Positions 36,394 through 45,023 of a DNA stretch of 64,000 nucleotides are shown in pieces. This DNA is from Corynebacterium sp. CNCTC7651 (GTDB taxonomy: Bacteria; Actinomycetota; Actinomycetes; Mycobacteriales; Mycobacteriaceae). Every line of letters begins with the position of its first letter. Position 1 is the stretch's first letter. A program made the position numbers and the translations under genes. The notes under the pieces are model-generated. The model saw nothing but the letters and a program-made list of their open reading frames with translations. It did no database searches and had not been told where the DNA came from. The stretch is taken from the NCBI RefSeq assembly GCF_021496665.1, contig NZ_CP071246.1:124001-188000 (forward strand). Reading direction: 5' to 3'.

Positions 36394-37278
36394 ATGCTGA
36401 AGATTGGCACCCGCGGGTCCCACCTTGCCACCACCCAATCCGGCCACGTCCGTGACGCGATCATCGGGCACGGCCACGAAGCGGAGTTGCAGGTGGTGAC
36501 CACGCCGGGCGACCTCTCGCAGGCACCCGTGGAGCGCATCGGCGTGGGCGTGTTCACCTCCGCGTTGCGCGACGCGTTGTTCGACGGCGCGGTGGACATT
36601 GCCGTCCACTCCTTCAAGGACTTGCCGACGGCACCGGAGCCCCGCGCCCACCTCATTGTTCCCGCGCGCGAAGACAACCGCGAGGCGCTGATTGCGCGCG
36701 ACGGGCTGACCCTGGAGCAGCTGCCGGAGGGGGCTCGCGTGGGTACCTCGGCGCCGCGGCGAGTGTCGCAGCTGCGCGCGCTGCGCCCTGATCTGGACAT
36801 CCGCCCGCTGCGCGGCAACATTGAAACCCGCATGTCCTACGTGGAGCGCGGCGAGCTGGACGCCATCATCCTCGCCTACGCGGGACTTAGCCGCGGCGGC
36901 TACGCAGACCGCACGACGGAAGTGTTCTCGCCAGAGGTGCTCATGCCCGCGCCCGCTCAGGGTGCGCTGGCGGTGGAGTGCCGGGCGGACGACGCCGCCA
37001 CGCGCGCCGTCATCGACCCGCTGTGCGACGCAGCGGCGCTGACCTGCTCCCACGCGGAGCGCCAGGTGCTGGCAACGCTTGAGGCGGGGTGCACTGCCCC
37101 GGTTGCCGCGTACGCGACGATTGACGGTGGGGAGGTCACCCTTACCGCCGGCGTCTTCGCGCTGGATGGCTCCGCCCAGCTGGTGGAGACCGCGAGCGGC
37201 TCTGAAGCTGCTGACGAGCTTGGCCAACGGGTGGCTGCCGCGCTCATTGCGCGGGGTGCCGCGGACATTATGGCGTAA
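36394..37278 (+). CDS. hemC: Hydroxymethylbilane synthase
   Basis: 294 residues; polymerises four porphobilinogen units on a dipyrromethane cofactor. Motifs: [55 protein letters not shown], and cofactor-binding Cys in [22 protein letters not shown] site before the ATG. A 131-base gap with a perfect palindrome separates it from hemD/cobA. Confidence 0.96.
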   Translation: MLKIGTRGSHLATTQSGHVRDAIIGHGHEAELQVVTTPGDLSQAPVERIGVGVFTSALRDALFDGAVDIAVHSFKDLPTAPEPRAHLIVPAREDNREALIARDGLTLEQLPEGARVGTSAPRRVSQLRALRPDLDIRPLRGNIETRMSYVERGELDAIILAYAGLSRGGYADRTTEVFSPEVLMPAPAQGALAVECRADDAATRAVIDPLCDAAALTCSHAERQVLATLEAGCTAPVAAYATIDGGEVTLTAGVFALDGSAQLVETASGSEAADELGQRVAAALIARGAADIMA

Positions 37279-37300
37279 GCAGTTTTTGTTTCAAGCGCTT

Positions 37301-37316
37301 TCCACCTTAAGGTGGA
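37301..37316. promoter_or_regulatory. Perfect 16-base palindrome between hemC and hemD
   Basis: TCCACCTTAAGGTGGA is fully self-complementary. TACCAT (37319-37324) right after it could be a -10 box, giving a MerR-like arrangement with the palindrome in the spacer. No T-run follows, so it is not a terminator. The gap also contains a weaker GGGTCC/GGGCCC hairpin (37350-37368) before the hemD start. Confidence 0.5.
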
Positions 37317-37409
37317 GCTACCATACGTCATCCAATCTCGGCGTTACCGGGTCCCTGAAACGGGCCCGTGTCGCCGGGATAACTCTTTGCGCCATAGAAA
37401 AGTGGTTTC

Positions 37410-39167
37410 ATGACATCGCCCTCTACTACGCGCCCGCCGGGGAAGGTCATCTTCGTCGGTGCGGGCCCGGGCAACCCTGATCTGCTGACCATCCGTGCTC
37501 GTGAGGTACTGGAAGCCAATGCTATCGCGCTGGTTGATCCGGAGGTCTCTCAGGGGGTCCGAAGCGTTGTTGCCGCGCAGCTGCCGGTGCCCAAATCCAA
37601 GCTTGAGCAGGCTCAAGCCGACTACGAAGCGATGGTCGCCGAGGCCAAGGAGGCTGGCGCCCGCCGCAAGCCGGCGAAGCCGGCGGACCCTACAGCCGCA
37701 GAGATCGTGGAAGTGGCTCCGGGTGTGGAAACGATCGTCGATACGCTGCAGGAAGCCCTGAGTGCGTCGGCGGATGCGATTGAGCGCGGCGAGGCCGGGG
37801 ACGGGGACGTGATCCGCCTGGTGTGCGGCAACCCGCTGACCCGGGATTCGGTCATGGCGGAAGTGTCCGCGGTTGCCGCGGCCGGGATTGAGTTCCAGGT
37901 GGTGCCGGGTATGTCGCTGCCGTCTACGGTGCCGTCGTTCGCAGGTATCGCCCTCGGTTCCACCTTCACCGAGACTGACCTGGCCAACGAGGCCGTGGAT
38001 TGGGACCAGCTGGCCAGCGCCCCGCAGCCCCTGGTGTTCCAGGCGGCGCAGGAGCATTTGGAGGAGATGGCGGCGCAGCTGATGCAGCGCGGCTTCGCCG
38101 GCTCCACCGCGGTGACGGTGACCACGAACGGCACCACCCGCCTGCAGCGCACATTTGACGCCACGCTGGAGACGCTGGCCAAGCTGGACGCCGACCTGTC
38201 CGGCTCCCTGGTGATCACGCTGGGCACCGTTGCCGATGAACGCGCGAAGTACTCCTGGTGGGAGAACCGGCCGCTCTATGGCTGGCGCGTGCTGGTGCCG
38301 CGTGCGAAGGAGCAGGCGGGGCCGATGAACGCCCGCCTGAGCTCCTACGGCGCTATCCCGCAGTCTGTGCCCACCATCTCCATGGAACCGCCGCGCAACC
38401 CCGCGCAGATGGACCGCGCGATCAAGGGCATTGTGGAAGGCCGCTACCAGTGGGTGGTGTTCACCTCCACCAACGCTGTGGATGCCGTGTGGGACAAGTT
38501 TGAGGAGCTGGGCCTGGATGCCCGCAGCTTCGCCGGCGTGCACTTGGCCGCGGTGGGGCAGAAGACTGCGGACGCCGTGCGTGCCCGCGGCATGTTCCCC
38601 GAGGTAGTGCCGCACCGCACCAAGCAGAATGCGGCCGGGTTGGTTGAGGTGTTCCCGGAGTACGTCGAAGACATTGACCCGGTGTCGCGCGTGCTGCTTC
38701 CGCGGGCTGATCTTGGCACGGACGTGCTGGTGGACGGCCTGATTGAGAAGGGCTGGGAGGTTGACGACGTGGTGGCGTACCGCACCGTGCGCGCCGCCCC
38801 GCCCGCGCCCGAGGTCCGCGACATGATCAAGACCGGCGGCTTCGACGCGGTGTGCTTCACCAGCGCATCCACCGTCAAGAACCTGGTGGGCATTGCGGGC
38901 AAGCCGCACCAGCGCACCATCATCGCCTGCATCGGGCCGATGGCGGCGGCGGAGGCTCGGGAGCAGGGCTTGCGTGTCGACGTTGTGCCGGAGGTAGCCG
39001 ATGTGCCGTCTCTGGTGGATGCCTTGGCGGCGCACGTGGCTGAGCTGCGTGCCGCCGGCCAGCTGCCGCCGCCGCGCAAGAAGCGCCGCGCCCGCAGGAA
39101 GCCGGCGGAGGCGGCCGGAGAGGCAGACTCGGGCGGCGCGGCGGGCGACGCCGCAGCCGGCGAGTAG
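37410..39167 (+). CDS. hemD: Fused uroporphyrinogen-III C-methyltransferase / uroporphyrinogen-III synthase
   Basis: 585 residues, the fusion known in actinobacteria. Residues 1-260 are the SUMT/CobA-like part (VIFVGAGPGNPDLLTIRARE, RLVCGNPLTRDSV, VVPGMSLPSTVPSFAGI), residues 275-560 the HemD part (WRVLVPRAKEQAGPMNARL, VFTSTNAVDAVWDKFEELG, AVGQKTADAVRARGM). In the first domain the canonical GDP (GDPFVFGRG) region is changed to CGNPLTRDS and a Lys/Ala-rich insert follows strand 2, so methyltransferase activity is uncertain. C-terminus is a basic tail. ATG follows no strong Shine-Dalgarno. Confidence 0.9.
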   Translation: MTSPSTTRPPGKVIFVGAGPGNPDLLTIRAREVLEANAIALVDPEVSQGVRSVVAAQLPVPKSKLEQAQADYEAMVAEAKEAGARRKPAKPADPTAAEIVEVAPGVETIVDTLQEALSASADAIERGEAGDGDVIRLVCGNPLTRDSVMAEVSAVAAAGIEFQVVPGMSLPSTVPSFAGIALGSTFTETDLANEAVDWDQLASAPQPLVFQAAQEHLEEMAAQLMQRGFAGSTAVTVTTNGTTRLQRTFDATLETLAKLDADLSGSLVITLGTVADERAKYSWWENRPLYGWRVLVPRAKEQAGPMNARLSSYGAIPQSVPTISMEPPRNPAQMDRAIKGIVEGRYQWVVFTSTNAVDAVWDKFEELGLDARSFAGVHLAAVGQKTADAVRARGMFPEVVPHRTKQNAAGLVEVFPEYVEDIDPVSRVLLPRADLGTDVLVDGLIEKGWEVDDVVAYRTVRAAPPAPEVRDMIKTGGFDAVCFTSASTVKNLVGIAGKPHQRTIIACIGPMAAAEAREQGLRVDVVPEVADVPSLVDALAAHVAELRAAGQLPPPRKKRRARRKPAEAAGEADSGGAAGDAAAGE

Positions 39168-39200
39168 GCCGCCGCGCAGGTGAGTCCTAAGATGGGGCGC

Positions 39201-40259
39201 ATGGTGTTGGAACCTCAGACCCCCAAGGATTCGCCCGCCCCGCAGCAGGATTACGGCCTGCTGCGCCGCCCCCGCCGCCTGCGCCAGAATCCGCAGCTGC
39301 GCGCACTGACGGCAGAGACCCGCCTGGACCCGGCGGATTTCATCCTGCCGCTGTTTGTGGCGGACGGGATTGATCAGCGCCGCGAGATCTCCTCCATGCC
39401 GGGCGTGTACCAGCACACCCCGGACAGCCTGAAGGCCATCTGCCACGAGGCGCTGGAAGCCGGGGTTACCTGCGTAGACCTCTTCGGCGTGCCGCTGGAT
39501 GAGGATAAGGACGCGACCGGGTCCGTGGCGTGGGCCGAGGACGGCGTGCTCAACCGCAACATCGCCATGCTGCGCGAGGAGTTCGGCGATGAGCTGCTGA
39601 TCATGGCGGATACCTGCTTGGACGAGTTCACCGAACACGGCCACTGCGGTGTGGTCACCACTGACCGCTGGGGCCGCGAAGTGGTGGACAACGACGCCAC
39701 GCTGCCGCTCTACCGCGACATGGCACTTGCGCAGGCGCGCGCCGGCGCCCACATTGTCAGCCCCTCCGGCATGATGGACGGCCAGGTCGGTGTGATCCGA
39801 GAGGCGCTGGACGCGGAGGGCTTTGCAGACGTGGCTATCATGGCGTACTCCGCCAAATACGCTTCCAAGTTCTTCGGCCCGTTCCGCGACGCGGTGGGCT
39901 CCTCGCTGAAGGGGGACCGCCGCACCTACCAGCAGGACCCGGCGAACGTCCGCGAGTCCCTCCTGGAGACGCAGCTGGATATCGACGAAGGCGCGGACTT
40001 TGTCATGGTCAAGCCCGCACTGCCGTACCTGGATGTCTTGGCCAAGGTGGCCGAGATGTCGCCCGTCCCGGTGGCGGCCTACCAAGTGTCCGGCGAGTAC
40101 GCCATGCTCAAGGCGGCCGGCAACAACGGCTGGATCGACTTCGAAGCAACGATGATGGAGGCGCTGATCTCCATCAAGCGCGCGGGCGCGGACCAGATCC
40201 TCACCTACTACGCCATTGAGGCGGCGCGCGAACTCACAGCTGGGCGGACGCATGGTTAG
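39201..40259 (+). CDS. hemB: Delta-aminolevulinic acid dehydratase
   Basis: 352 residues; condenses two 5-aminolevulinate molecules to porphobilinogen. Schiff-base Lys residues are in YSAKYASKFFGPFRD and FVMVKPALPYLDV. The metal site reads MADTCLDEFTEHGHCGVV: two of the three Zn-binding Cys positions are present and one is Asp, an intermediate between Zn and Mg types. Start at 39201 (MVLEPQ) has TAAGAT (39188-39193) 7 bases upstream. Confidence 0.95.
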   Translation: MVLEPQTPKDSPAPQQDYGLLRRPRRLRQNPQLRALTAETRLDPADFILPLFVADGIDQRREISSMPGVYQHTPDSLKAICHEALEAGVTCVDLFGVPLDEDKDATGSVAWAEDGVLNRNIAMLREEFGDELLIMADTCLDEFTEHGHCGVVTTDRWGREVVDNDATLPLYRDMALAQARAGAHIVSPSGMMDGQVGVIREALDAEGFADVAIMAYSAKYASKFFGPFRDAVGSSLKGDRRTYQQDPANVRESLLETQLDIDEGADFVMVKPALPYLDVLAKVAEMSPVPVAAYQVSGEYAMLKAAGNNGWIDFEATMMEALISIKRAGADQILTYYAIEAARELTAGRTHG

Positions 40260-40854
40260 CCTGCCGCCGGTGAACCCCAACTCGGGCTCTCGTGTGGAGC
40301 CTGAGGCGGTTGAGGGAACGTCGAAAAGCAAAAACGGCACCCCGGAGGCTGTCCGCTACATGCTGGTGTGCTGGGCGGTGATGATTGCCGGGGAGCTGCT
40401 GCACCAGATCCTGACTGTGGTGTCGGTGGTGATTGATCCGGCGCCGCTGAAGGAATCCGCGCGCGCCGCGGCGAAGGCGCGCGGGCAGGAACTCACCGAC
40501 GCGATGATCTCCACCGGCGTGTGGGGCTCGGTAACAGTGATGGCCCTGATCCAACTGGTGTTCCTGGGGCTGTTCACGGCGGCGCTGGTGGCGATTTCGC
40601 AGCGGCGCAAGTGGGCCCCCAACGCGCGCCGGATCCTGCAGATTTTCTCCATCTTCTTCGCGCTGCGTGCGCTGACGCTGTTCATGATGCGCCCGGCATC
40701 CACCGCGGTGCCGGTGGCGTTCTACGCGTTCGACGGCGTCATTCAGATCATCCTGGCCGTGGCGGGCGTACTGGGACTGTTCTACAGTTCTCAGAAAGAG
40801 GCGCTGGACTACCTGCCCGACCAGCGCCCGCCGCAAGGACCCGCGGGCGCGTAA
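40252..40854 (+). CDS. Membrane protein of haem cluster (1)
   Basis: 200 residues with four hydrophobic helices (roughly residues 38-60, 95-115, 130-150, 160-180) after a polar N-terminus. Start at 40252 lies inside the end of hemB, overlapping by eight bases, so expression is coupled. No family recognised beyond actinobacterial hypothetical membrane proteins found between hemB and the P-type ATPase gene. Carries a CGTCGNNAAGC word at 40319-40329. Confidence 0.75.
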   Translation: MVSLPPVNPNSGSRVEPEAVEGTSKSKNGTPEAVRYMLVCWAVMIAGELLHQILTVVSVVIDPAPLKESARAAAKARGQELTDAMISTGVWGSVTVMALIQLVFLGLFTAALVAISQRRKWAPNARRILQIFSIFFALRALTLFMMRPASTAVPVAFYAFDGVIQIILAVAGVLGLFYSSQKEALDYLPDQRPPQGPAGA

Positions 40855-40884
40855 CACGCTGCACTTTTAAGGAGCCCTCCCACA

Positions 40885-41379
40885 ATGGCTGGCATGTTTC
40901 CCACGATGGTGGCGGACCGAAATGACCCGAACCGCCGCTACACCGGCGGGCCGTCGGAGGCGTGGCCGGGGTCCCTGCGCATCGGCTACTGGCTAGTGCT
41001 GATTGCCGCGGTGATGATGCTGCTCACCGGCATGCTCATGCTCTCCGCGGGCGCGCCGGAGGAGATTGACGCTGAGACGCTGAAGCAGTTCACCACCAAC
41101 ATGCGCATTGTGGCGGTGGGCAACATTGTGCTGGGCCTGGGATTGACGGCGCTCGCGTCCTACTTTGAGCGCGGTTCCAAGCAGGCGCGCCGCTGGGCGT
41201 CCGGGTTGATCGGCCTGACTATCTTCCTGAACCTCGCGGGTTTTTACGTCGGCGTGTCCGGGTGGGCCACCTTTGCCATCGTGGTGCTGCTGGGCCTTGC
41301 TGTGTTCTTCATGTTCCGCCCGGCGGCGAACTCCTTCGTCGACCACCGCAGCGGCGACCTTTGGCTGGGTGTGGAGTAG
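40885..41379 (+). CDS. Membrane protein of haem cluster (2)
   Basis: 164 residues, four predicted membrane helices (LVLIAAVMMLLTGMLML, VAVGNIVLGLGLTALASYF, GLIGLTIFLNLAGFYVGV, FAIVVLLGLAVFFMF). Good AAGGAG site. Nine bases before the P-type ATPase homologue. Looks paralogous in topology to the preceding membrane protein. Function unknown; the pair and the ATPase homologue may form a complex (inference from gene order). Confidence 0.75.
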   Translation: MAGMFPTMVADRNDPNRRYTGGPSEAWPGSLRIGYWLVLIAAVMMLLTGMLMLSAGAPEEIDAETLKQFTTNMRIVAVGNIVLGLGLTALASYFERGSKQARRWASGLIGLTIFLNLAGFYVGVSGWATFAIVVLLGLAVFFMFRPAANSFVDHRSGDLWLGVE

Positions 41380-41388
41380 GGGCGAGGC

Positions 41389-43962
41389 GTGTCTATCCAC
41401 GACGCGGAAGCGACAGAAAGCGCACTTTCCAGCTCCATCGCGGAGGCCCGCTCCGCCGCCAGGTTGGCCGGCATTGAGCCGGGCGGCGGCCGGGTGTTCG
41501 GCGACGAAGACGAACGCCGGGCCAACTGCTCTTACGCCTACCAGCTGAGCGACATCAAGGACGGCCCGCAGCTGGCGGACATCGAGGAAGCGCTCGAGGC
41601 CATCCCAGGCGTGTCCGTCCAGCTGGTGTATTCCACGTCCATGGCGTGGATTACCGCGCCGGCGGACCTGGACCCGCAGGTGCTGGAGGACATCATCGCC
41701 GGCTTCGGCGTCACCACCACCATGACGGATTCCACGCTGCGCCGCCAGGCACTGCGCGGCGAGATGGAGCGCCGCTCTCCGCGCCTGAGCACGCGCGGCA
41801 TGTCCGGCCGGATCCGGCGCCGCCGCCAGCACGCGCAGGAGGACCTGACCGCCGCGCGCGAGGCCGGCTTTGTGCGCCGTGCGGCGCGGTCCGCCGCCAG
41901 CTCGGACGTGCTGTTCACTGCGCGCGACCTGGTCACCCCCACCAGGCTGATCATGGCCATTGTGCTGTCTTTGCCGGTGATTGTGCTCAGCTACGGCCCC
42001 GGGCTGCAGTTCCCCGGCTGGCAATGGGTCTGCTTCGCGCTGGCCACCCCGGTGGCGCTGTGGTGCGCGCTGCCGTTCCACCGCGCGATGGCGGGCGGTG
42101 TGCGCCGCGGCATGTCCGCGCTGGACGGCGCCAGCTCCATCGCGGTGTTGGCCGCCTACGTCTGGTCCGCCGCCGCACTGCTGTTCACGGATGCCGGCAC
42201 CATCGGCTGGACATCCAGCGGCGGGTGGATGCCCACGCGCCGCGGCGAGGACATCGAGCTTTTCCTCGACGTCGCGTGCGGCGTCACCATGCTGCTGCTC
42301 ATCGGCCGCTTCAACACCAAGCGCGTGGGCGAGCGCTTGGTGGACCGGATGGCGCGCCTCACCCCGCCGCCGGAGCACGAATACACCGTGACGCGCCGCG
42401 GCAAACTCACCGATGAGCCGCTGCCGCTCTCCGAAATCAACCGCGGCGACGACGTCACGCTGGTCCGGGGGGACATTGTCCCCGTGGACGGCGAGGTCAT
42501 CGGAGGTGCCGCCAAGGTGAGCCATTTGCTTATCGACGCTCCCTCCCACACCTCCGTGAAAGTGGGCGACCGCATCGCTGCCGGCACCAAGATCGAACGC
42601 GGCAAGCTCAAGGTGCGCACGGACCGCACCGGCCACGCAACCCGTTGGGCAGAGGTGAGCCGCTGGGTGGCGGACGCGACTAAGCGGCAAAACGCCGCGA
42701 CGATGCTGTCCACCAAGTCCGCCGGCCTGCTGATCCCTACGGCGTATGTGCTTGCCGTGGTGGATTTCGCCATGTGGCTGCTACTCACCGGCGATTACAA
42801 CGCGGCGTTTTCCACCGCGCTGGCCATCTTGGCGGTGATTGCGCCGGTGGCGTTGGCGATCTCCCCGGCGCTGGCTACCCGGAACGGCATCGAGGCCGCC
42901 GCGCAGAACGGCATCTTGGTGCGGGACGGCACGACGCTGCGCCGTTTGGACGACGTGGACACGGTGGTGTTCAACCGAGTTGGCACCCTGGTGGAGCGGG
43001 ACATGACGGTGGAGACTGTCACCGCCGCACGGGGCGAAGAATCTGAACTGGTGCTCTTGGTTGCCGCGGCGCTGTTGATGGAGTCGAACCACCCGGCGTC
43101 GCGCGCCATCGTCGCTGAAGCGCGCGACGCAAAGGGATACGGCGCGCCGTGGAGAGTTGAGCCGGAGGCTGTGACCATCCATGCGGACGGGCGCTGCGAG
43201 GGCCGCGTAGCCATCCGCCCGGTGACGGATGTGCACAATCCGGACGGCACAGTGGTGCCGGTCGAAGACCGGGTAACGCACCTCGACGCTGAGCTGTGGC
43301 GCCCCACCAATCTCTCCCAGCTCAGCGGCCGTTTGGCGCTGGCGGCGACAAGCGGCGGCGCGCCCATCGTGGTGCGGTGGAAGGGTAAGGACCGCGGCGT
43401 GATCACGCTGCATGACCCGGCGAAGAACGACGCCATCGAGGCCATCGACCGGCTGGAATCCATGGGCACGACCACCGTCATGCTCACCAGGGACGCCTAC
43501 GTGGTGGCCCGCCGGTTTGCGGACATGATGGGCATCACCTCCGTGTTGGCCGGCATCACCGCACAGGACAAGCCGGGCGCGGTGCGCCAGCTGCACACCC
43601 GCGGCGCGAACTTCGCGGTGGTGGGCACAGCCTCGGTGATGGACGTGGTGGCTGTGGCGGACGTCGGCATGATTTACGCGGAGGACGAGTTCTTCGACCG
43701 CGGCTTCAAGCAGGCGGAGATGGTGGCGGACGTGGTGTTCATCCGCGACGATGTCCTAGCCGTGCCGCAGATCATCGAGCACGGGCGCCGGGTGAGCCGC
43801 ATCATCGACTCAAACATGATCTTCGCCAACGTATACAACCTGGTGGCTGTGGGACTGGCGGCGTTCGGTGTCATGCCGCCGATGGGCGCCACGCTGCTCA
43901 TGCTCGGGTCCTCCCTGATCATCGAGTACCGCTCCGTGAACGCCCGCCGCTTCCCCCAGTAG
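41389..43962 (+). CDS. Catalytically degenerate P-type (P1B-like) ATPase homologue
   Basis: 857 residues with the full P1B fold order: an HMA-like N-terminal domain (residues 45-110), about eight membrane helices, actuator, P- and N-domains. But the key residues are gone: the phosphorylated DKTGT Asp is Asn529 (VVFNRVGTL), the actuator TGES is replaced (HLLIDAPSHTSV), the CPC metal site is IAPVALAIS (485-490), MLTGD is MLTRD (698-702) and GDGxND is VGTASVMD. The HP motif (568-569) remains. It sits between hemB and hemE as the corynebacterial ctpA-like gene does. It is an intact reading frame, so a pseudo-ATPase with a structural or sensing role is more likely than a pseudogene. Confidence 0.85.
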   Translation: MSIHDAEATESALSSSIAEARSAARLAGIEPGGGRVFGDEDERRANCSYAYQLSDIKDGPQLADIEEALEAIPGVSVQLVYSTSMAWITAPADLDPQVLEDIIAGFGVTTTMTDSTLRRQALRGEMERRSPRLSTRGMSGRIRRRRQHAQEDLTAAREAGFVRRAARSAASSDVLFTARDLVTPTRLIMAIVLSLPVIVLSYGPGLQFPGWQWVCFALATPVALWCALPFHRAMAGGVRRGMSALDGASSIAVLAAYVWSAAALLFTDAGTIGWTSSGGWMPTRRGEDIELFLDVACGVTMLLLIGRFNTKRVGERLVDRMARLTPPPEHEYTVTRRGKLTDEPLPLSEINRGDDVTLVRGDIVPVDGEVIGGAAKVSHLLIDAPSHTSVKVGDRIAAGTKIERGKLKVRTDRTGHATRWAEVSRWVADATKRQNAATMLSTKSAGLLIPTAYVLAVVDFAMWLLLTGDYNAAFSTALAILAVIAPVALAISPALATRNGIEAAAQNGILVRDGTTLRRLDDVDTVVFNRVGTLVERDMTVETVTAARGEESELVLLVAAALLMESNHPASRAIVAEARDAKGYGAPWRVEPEAVTIHADGRCEGRVAIRPVTDVHNPDGTVVPVEDRVTHLDAELWRPTNLSQLSGRLALAATSGGAPIVVRWKGKDRGVITLHDPAKNDAIEAIDRLESMGTTTVMLTRDAYVVARRFADMMGITSVLAGITAQDKPGAVRQLHTRGANFAVVGTASVMDVVAVADVGMIYAEDEFFDRGFKQAEMVADVVFIRDDVLAVPQIIEHGRRVSRIIDSNMIFANVYNLVAVGLAAFGVMPPMGATLLMLGSSLIIEYRSVNARRFPQ

Positions 43963-43973
43963 GCTTGGTCATT

Positions 43974-45023
43974 ATGACCAGACGCGAGCTGACCAACGCC
44001 CCGCTCATCGAGGCCGCCTACGGCCGCACCCCCAGCCGCACCCCGGTGTGGTTCATGCGCCAGGCCGGCCGCTCCCTGCCTGAGTACCGCCAGGTGCGCG
44101 AAGGCCTCCCCATGCTGGATTCCTGCTTCATGCCGGAGCTGCTCGCGGAGATCACGCTCCAGCCGGTGCGCCGCCACGACATGGACGGCGCCATCCTGTT
44201 CTCCGACATCGTGGTACCCCTCAAAGCCGCCGGCGTCGATGTAGAAATCGTCCCGGGCCGCGGCCCCGTCATGGGGGAGGCGATTCGCTCGAAGGCGGAC
44301 GTCGATAAGCTCCCAGTGCTCGAGCACGAGGTGCGGGAGGTTGCGGAGGGGATCCGGATCATCCTGGAGGAGCTGAACGAGCGCCAGGCGCTGATCGGGT
44401 TCGTCGGCGCGCCGTTTACGCTGGCCAGCTACCTGGTGGAGGGCGGGCCGAGCAAGAACCACGAGAAGACGAAGGCCATGATGCACGGTGAGCCGGAGAC
44501 GTGGCACGCGCTGATGCGCAAACTCGTGCCCACCATCGTGGCGTTCCTGCGCACGCAGGTGGAGGCGGGCATTGACGCGATGCAGCTGTTCGACTCCTGG
44601 GCCGGCTTCCTCACCGAGGCGGACTACCGCAGCCACGTGCTGCCGTACTCCTTCGAGATCCTCGAGTCCGTCGCCGGCGAGATCCCGCGCATCCACTTCG
44701 GCGTGACCACCGGCGAGCTGCTCGGCGCCATGAGCGAGGCCGGCAGCGAGGTCATGGGCGTGGACTGGCGCGTCCCCCTCGACGTCGCCGCGTCGCGCTT
44801 CGCGTCCCCGCGCGTGTTGCAGGGCAACCTCGATCCCGCCATGCTCTTCGCGGGCGAGGAGGTGGTGCGCCGCGAGGTCGCGCGCATTAAGGGCGAGGCC
44901 AAGCGCGCGCTTAACGACGGTACCGCGACCGGCCACATCTTCAACCTGGGCCACGGCGTGCTGCCCACCACCGATCCGGACGCGATCACGCAGGCCGTGC
45001 GCATGATCCACGAGGAGGCATAA
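43974..45023 (+). CDS. hemE: Uroporphyrinogen decarboxylase
   Basis: 349 residues; makes coproporphyrinogen III. Signature RTPVWFMRQAGRSLPEYR near the N-terminus, ILFSDIVVPLKAAGVDVE, GFVGAPFTLASYLVEGG and FDSWAGFL. ATG at 43974 with TAGGCT (43960-43965) eight bases upstream, probably leaderless despite tight spacing. Its stop is directly followed by the hemY ATG. Confidence 0.96.
   Translation: MTRRELTNAPLIEAAYGRTPSRTPVWFMRQAGRSLPEYRQVREGLPMLDSCFMPELLAEITLQPVRRHDMDGAILFSDIVVPLKAAGVDVEIVPGRGPVMGEAIRSKADVDKLPVLEHEVREVAEGIRIILEELNERQALIGFVGAPFTLASYLVEGGPSKNHEKTKAMMHGEPETWHALMRKLVPTIVAFLRTQVEAGIDAMQLFDSWAGFLTEADYRSHVLPYSFEILESVAGEIPRIHFGVTTGELLGAMSEAGSEVMGVDWRVPLDVAASRFASPRVLQGNLDPAMLFAGEEVVRREVARIKGEAKRALNDGTATGHIFNLGHGVLPTTDPDAITQAVRMIHEEA

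Noticed and set aside
37344..40340. 998-codon minus-strand open frame over hemD and hemB
   Set aside because: Shadow of GC-rich genes on the other strand. Both overlapped genes have clear family motifs, and this frame has none.
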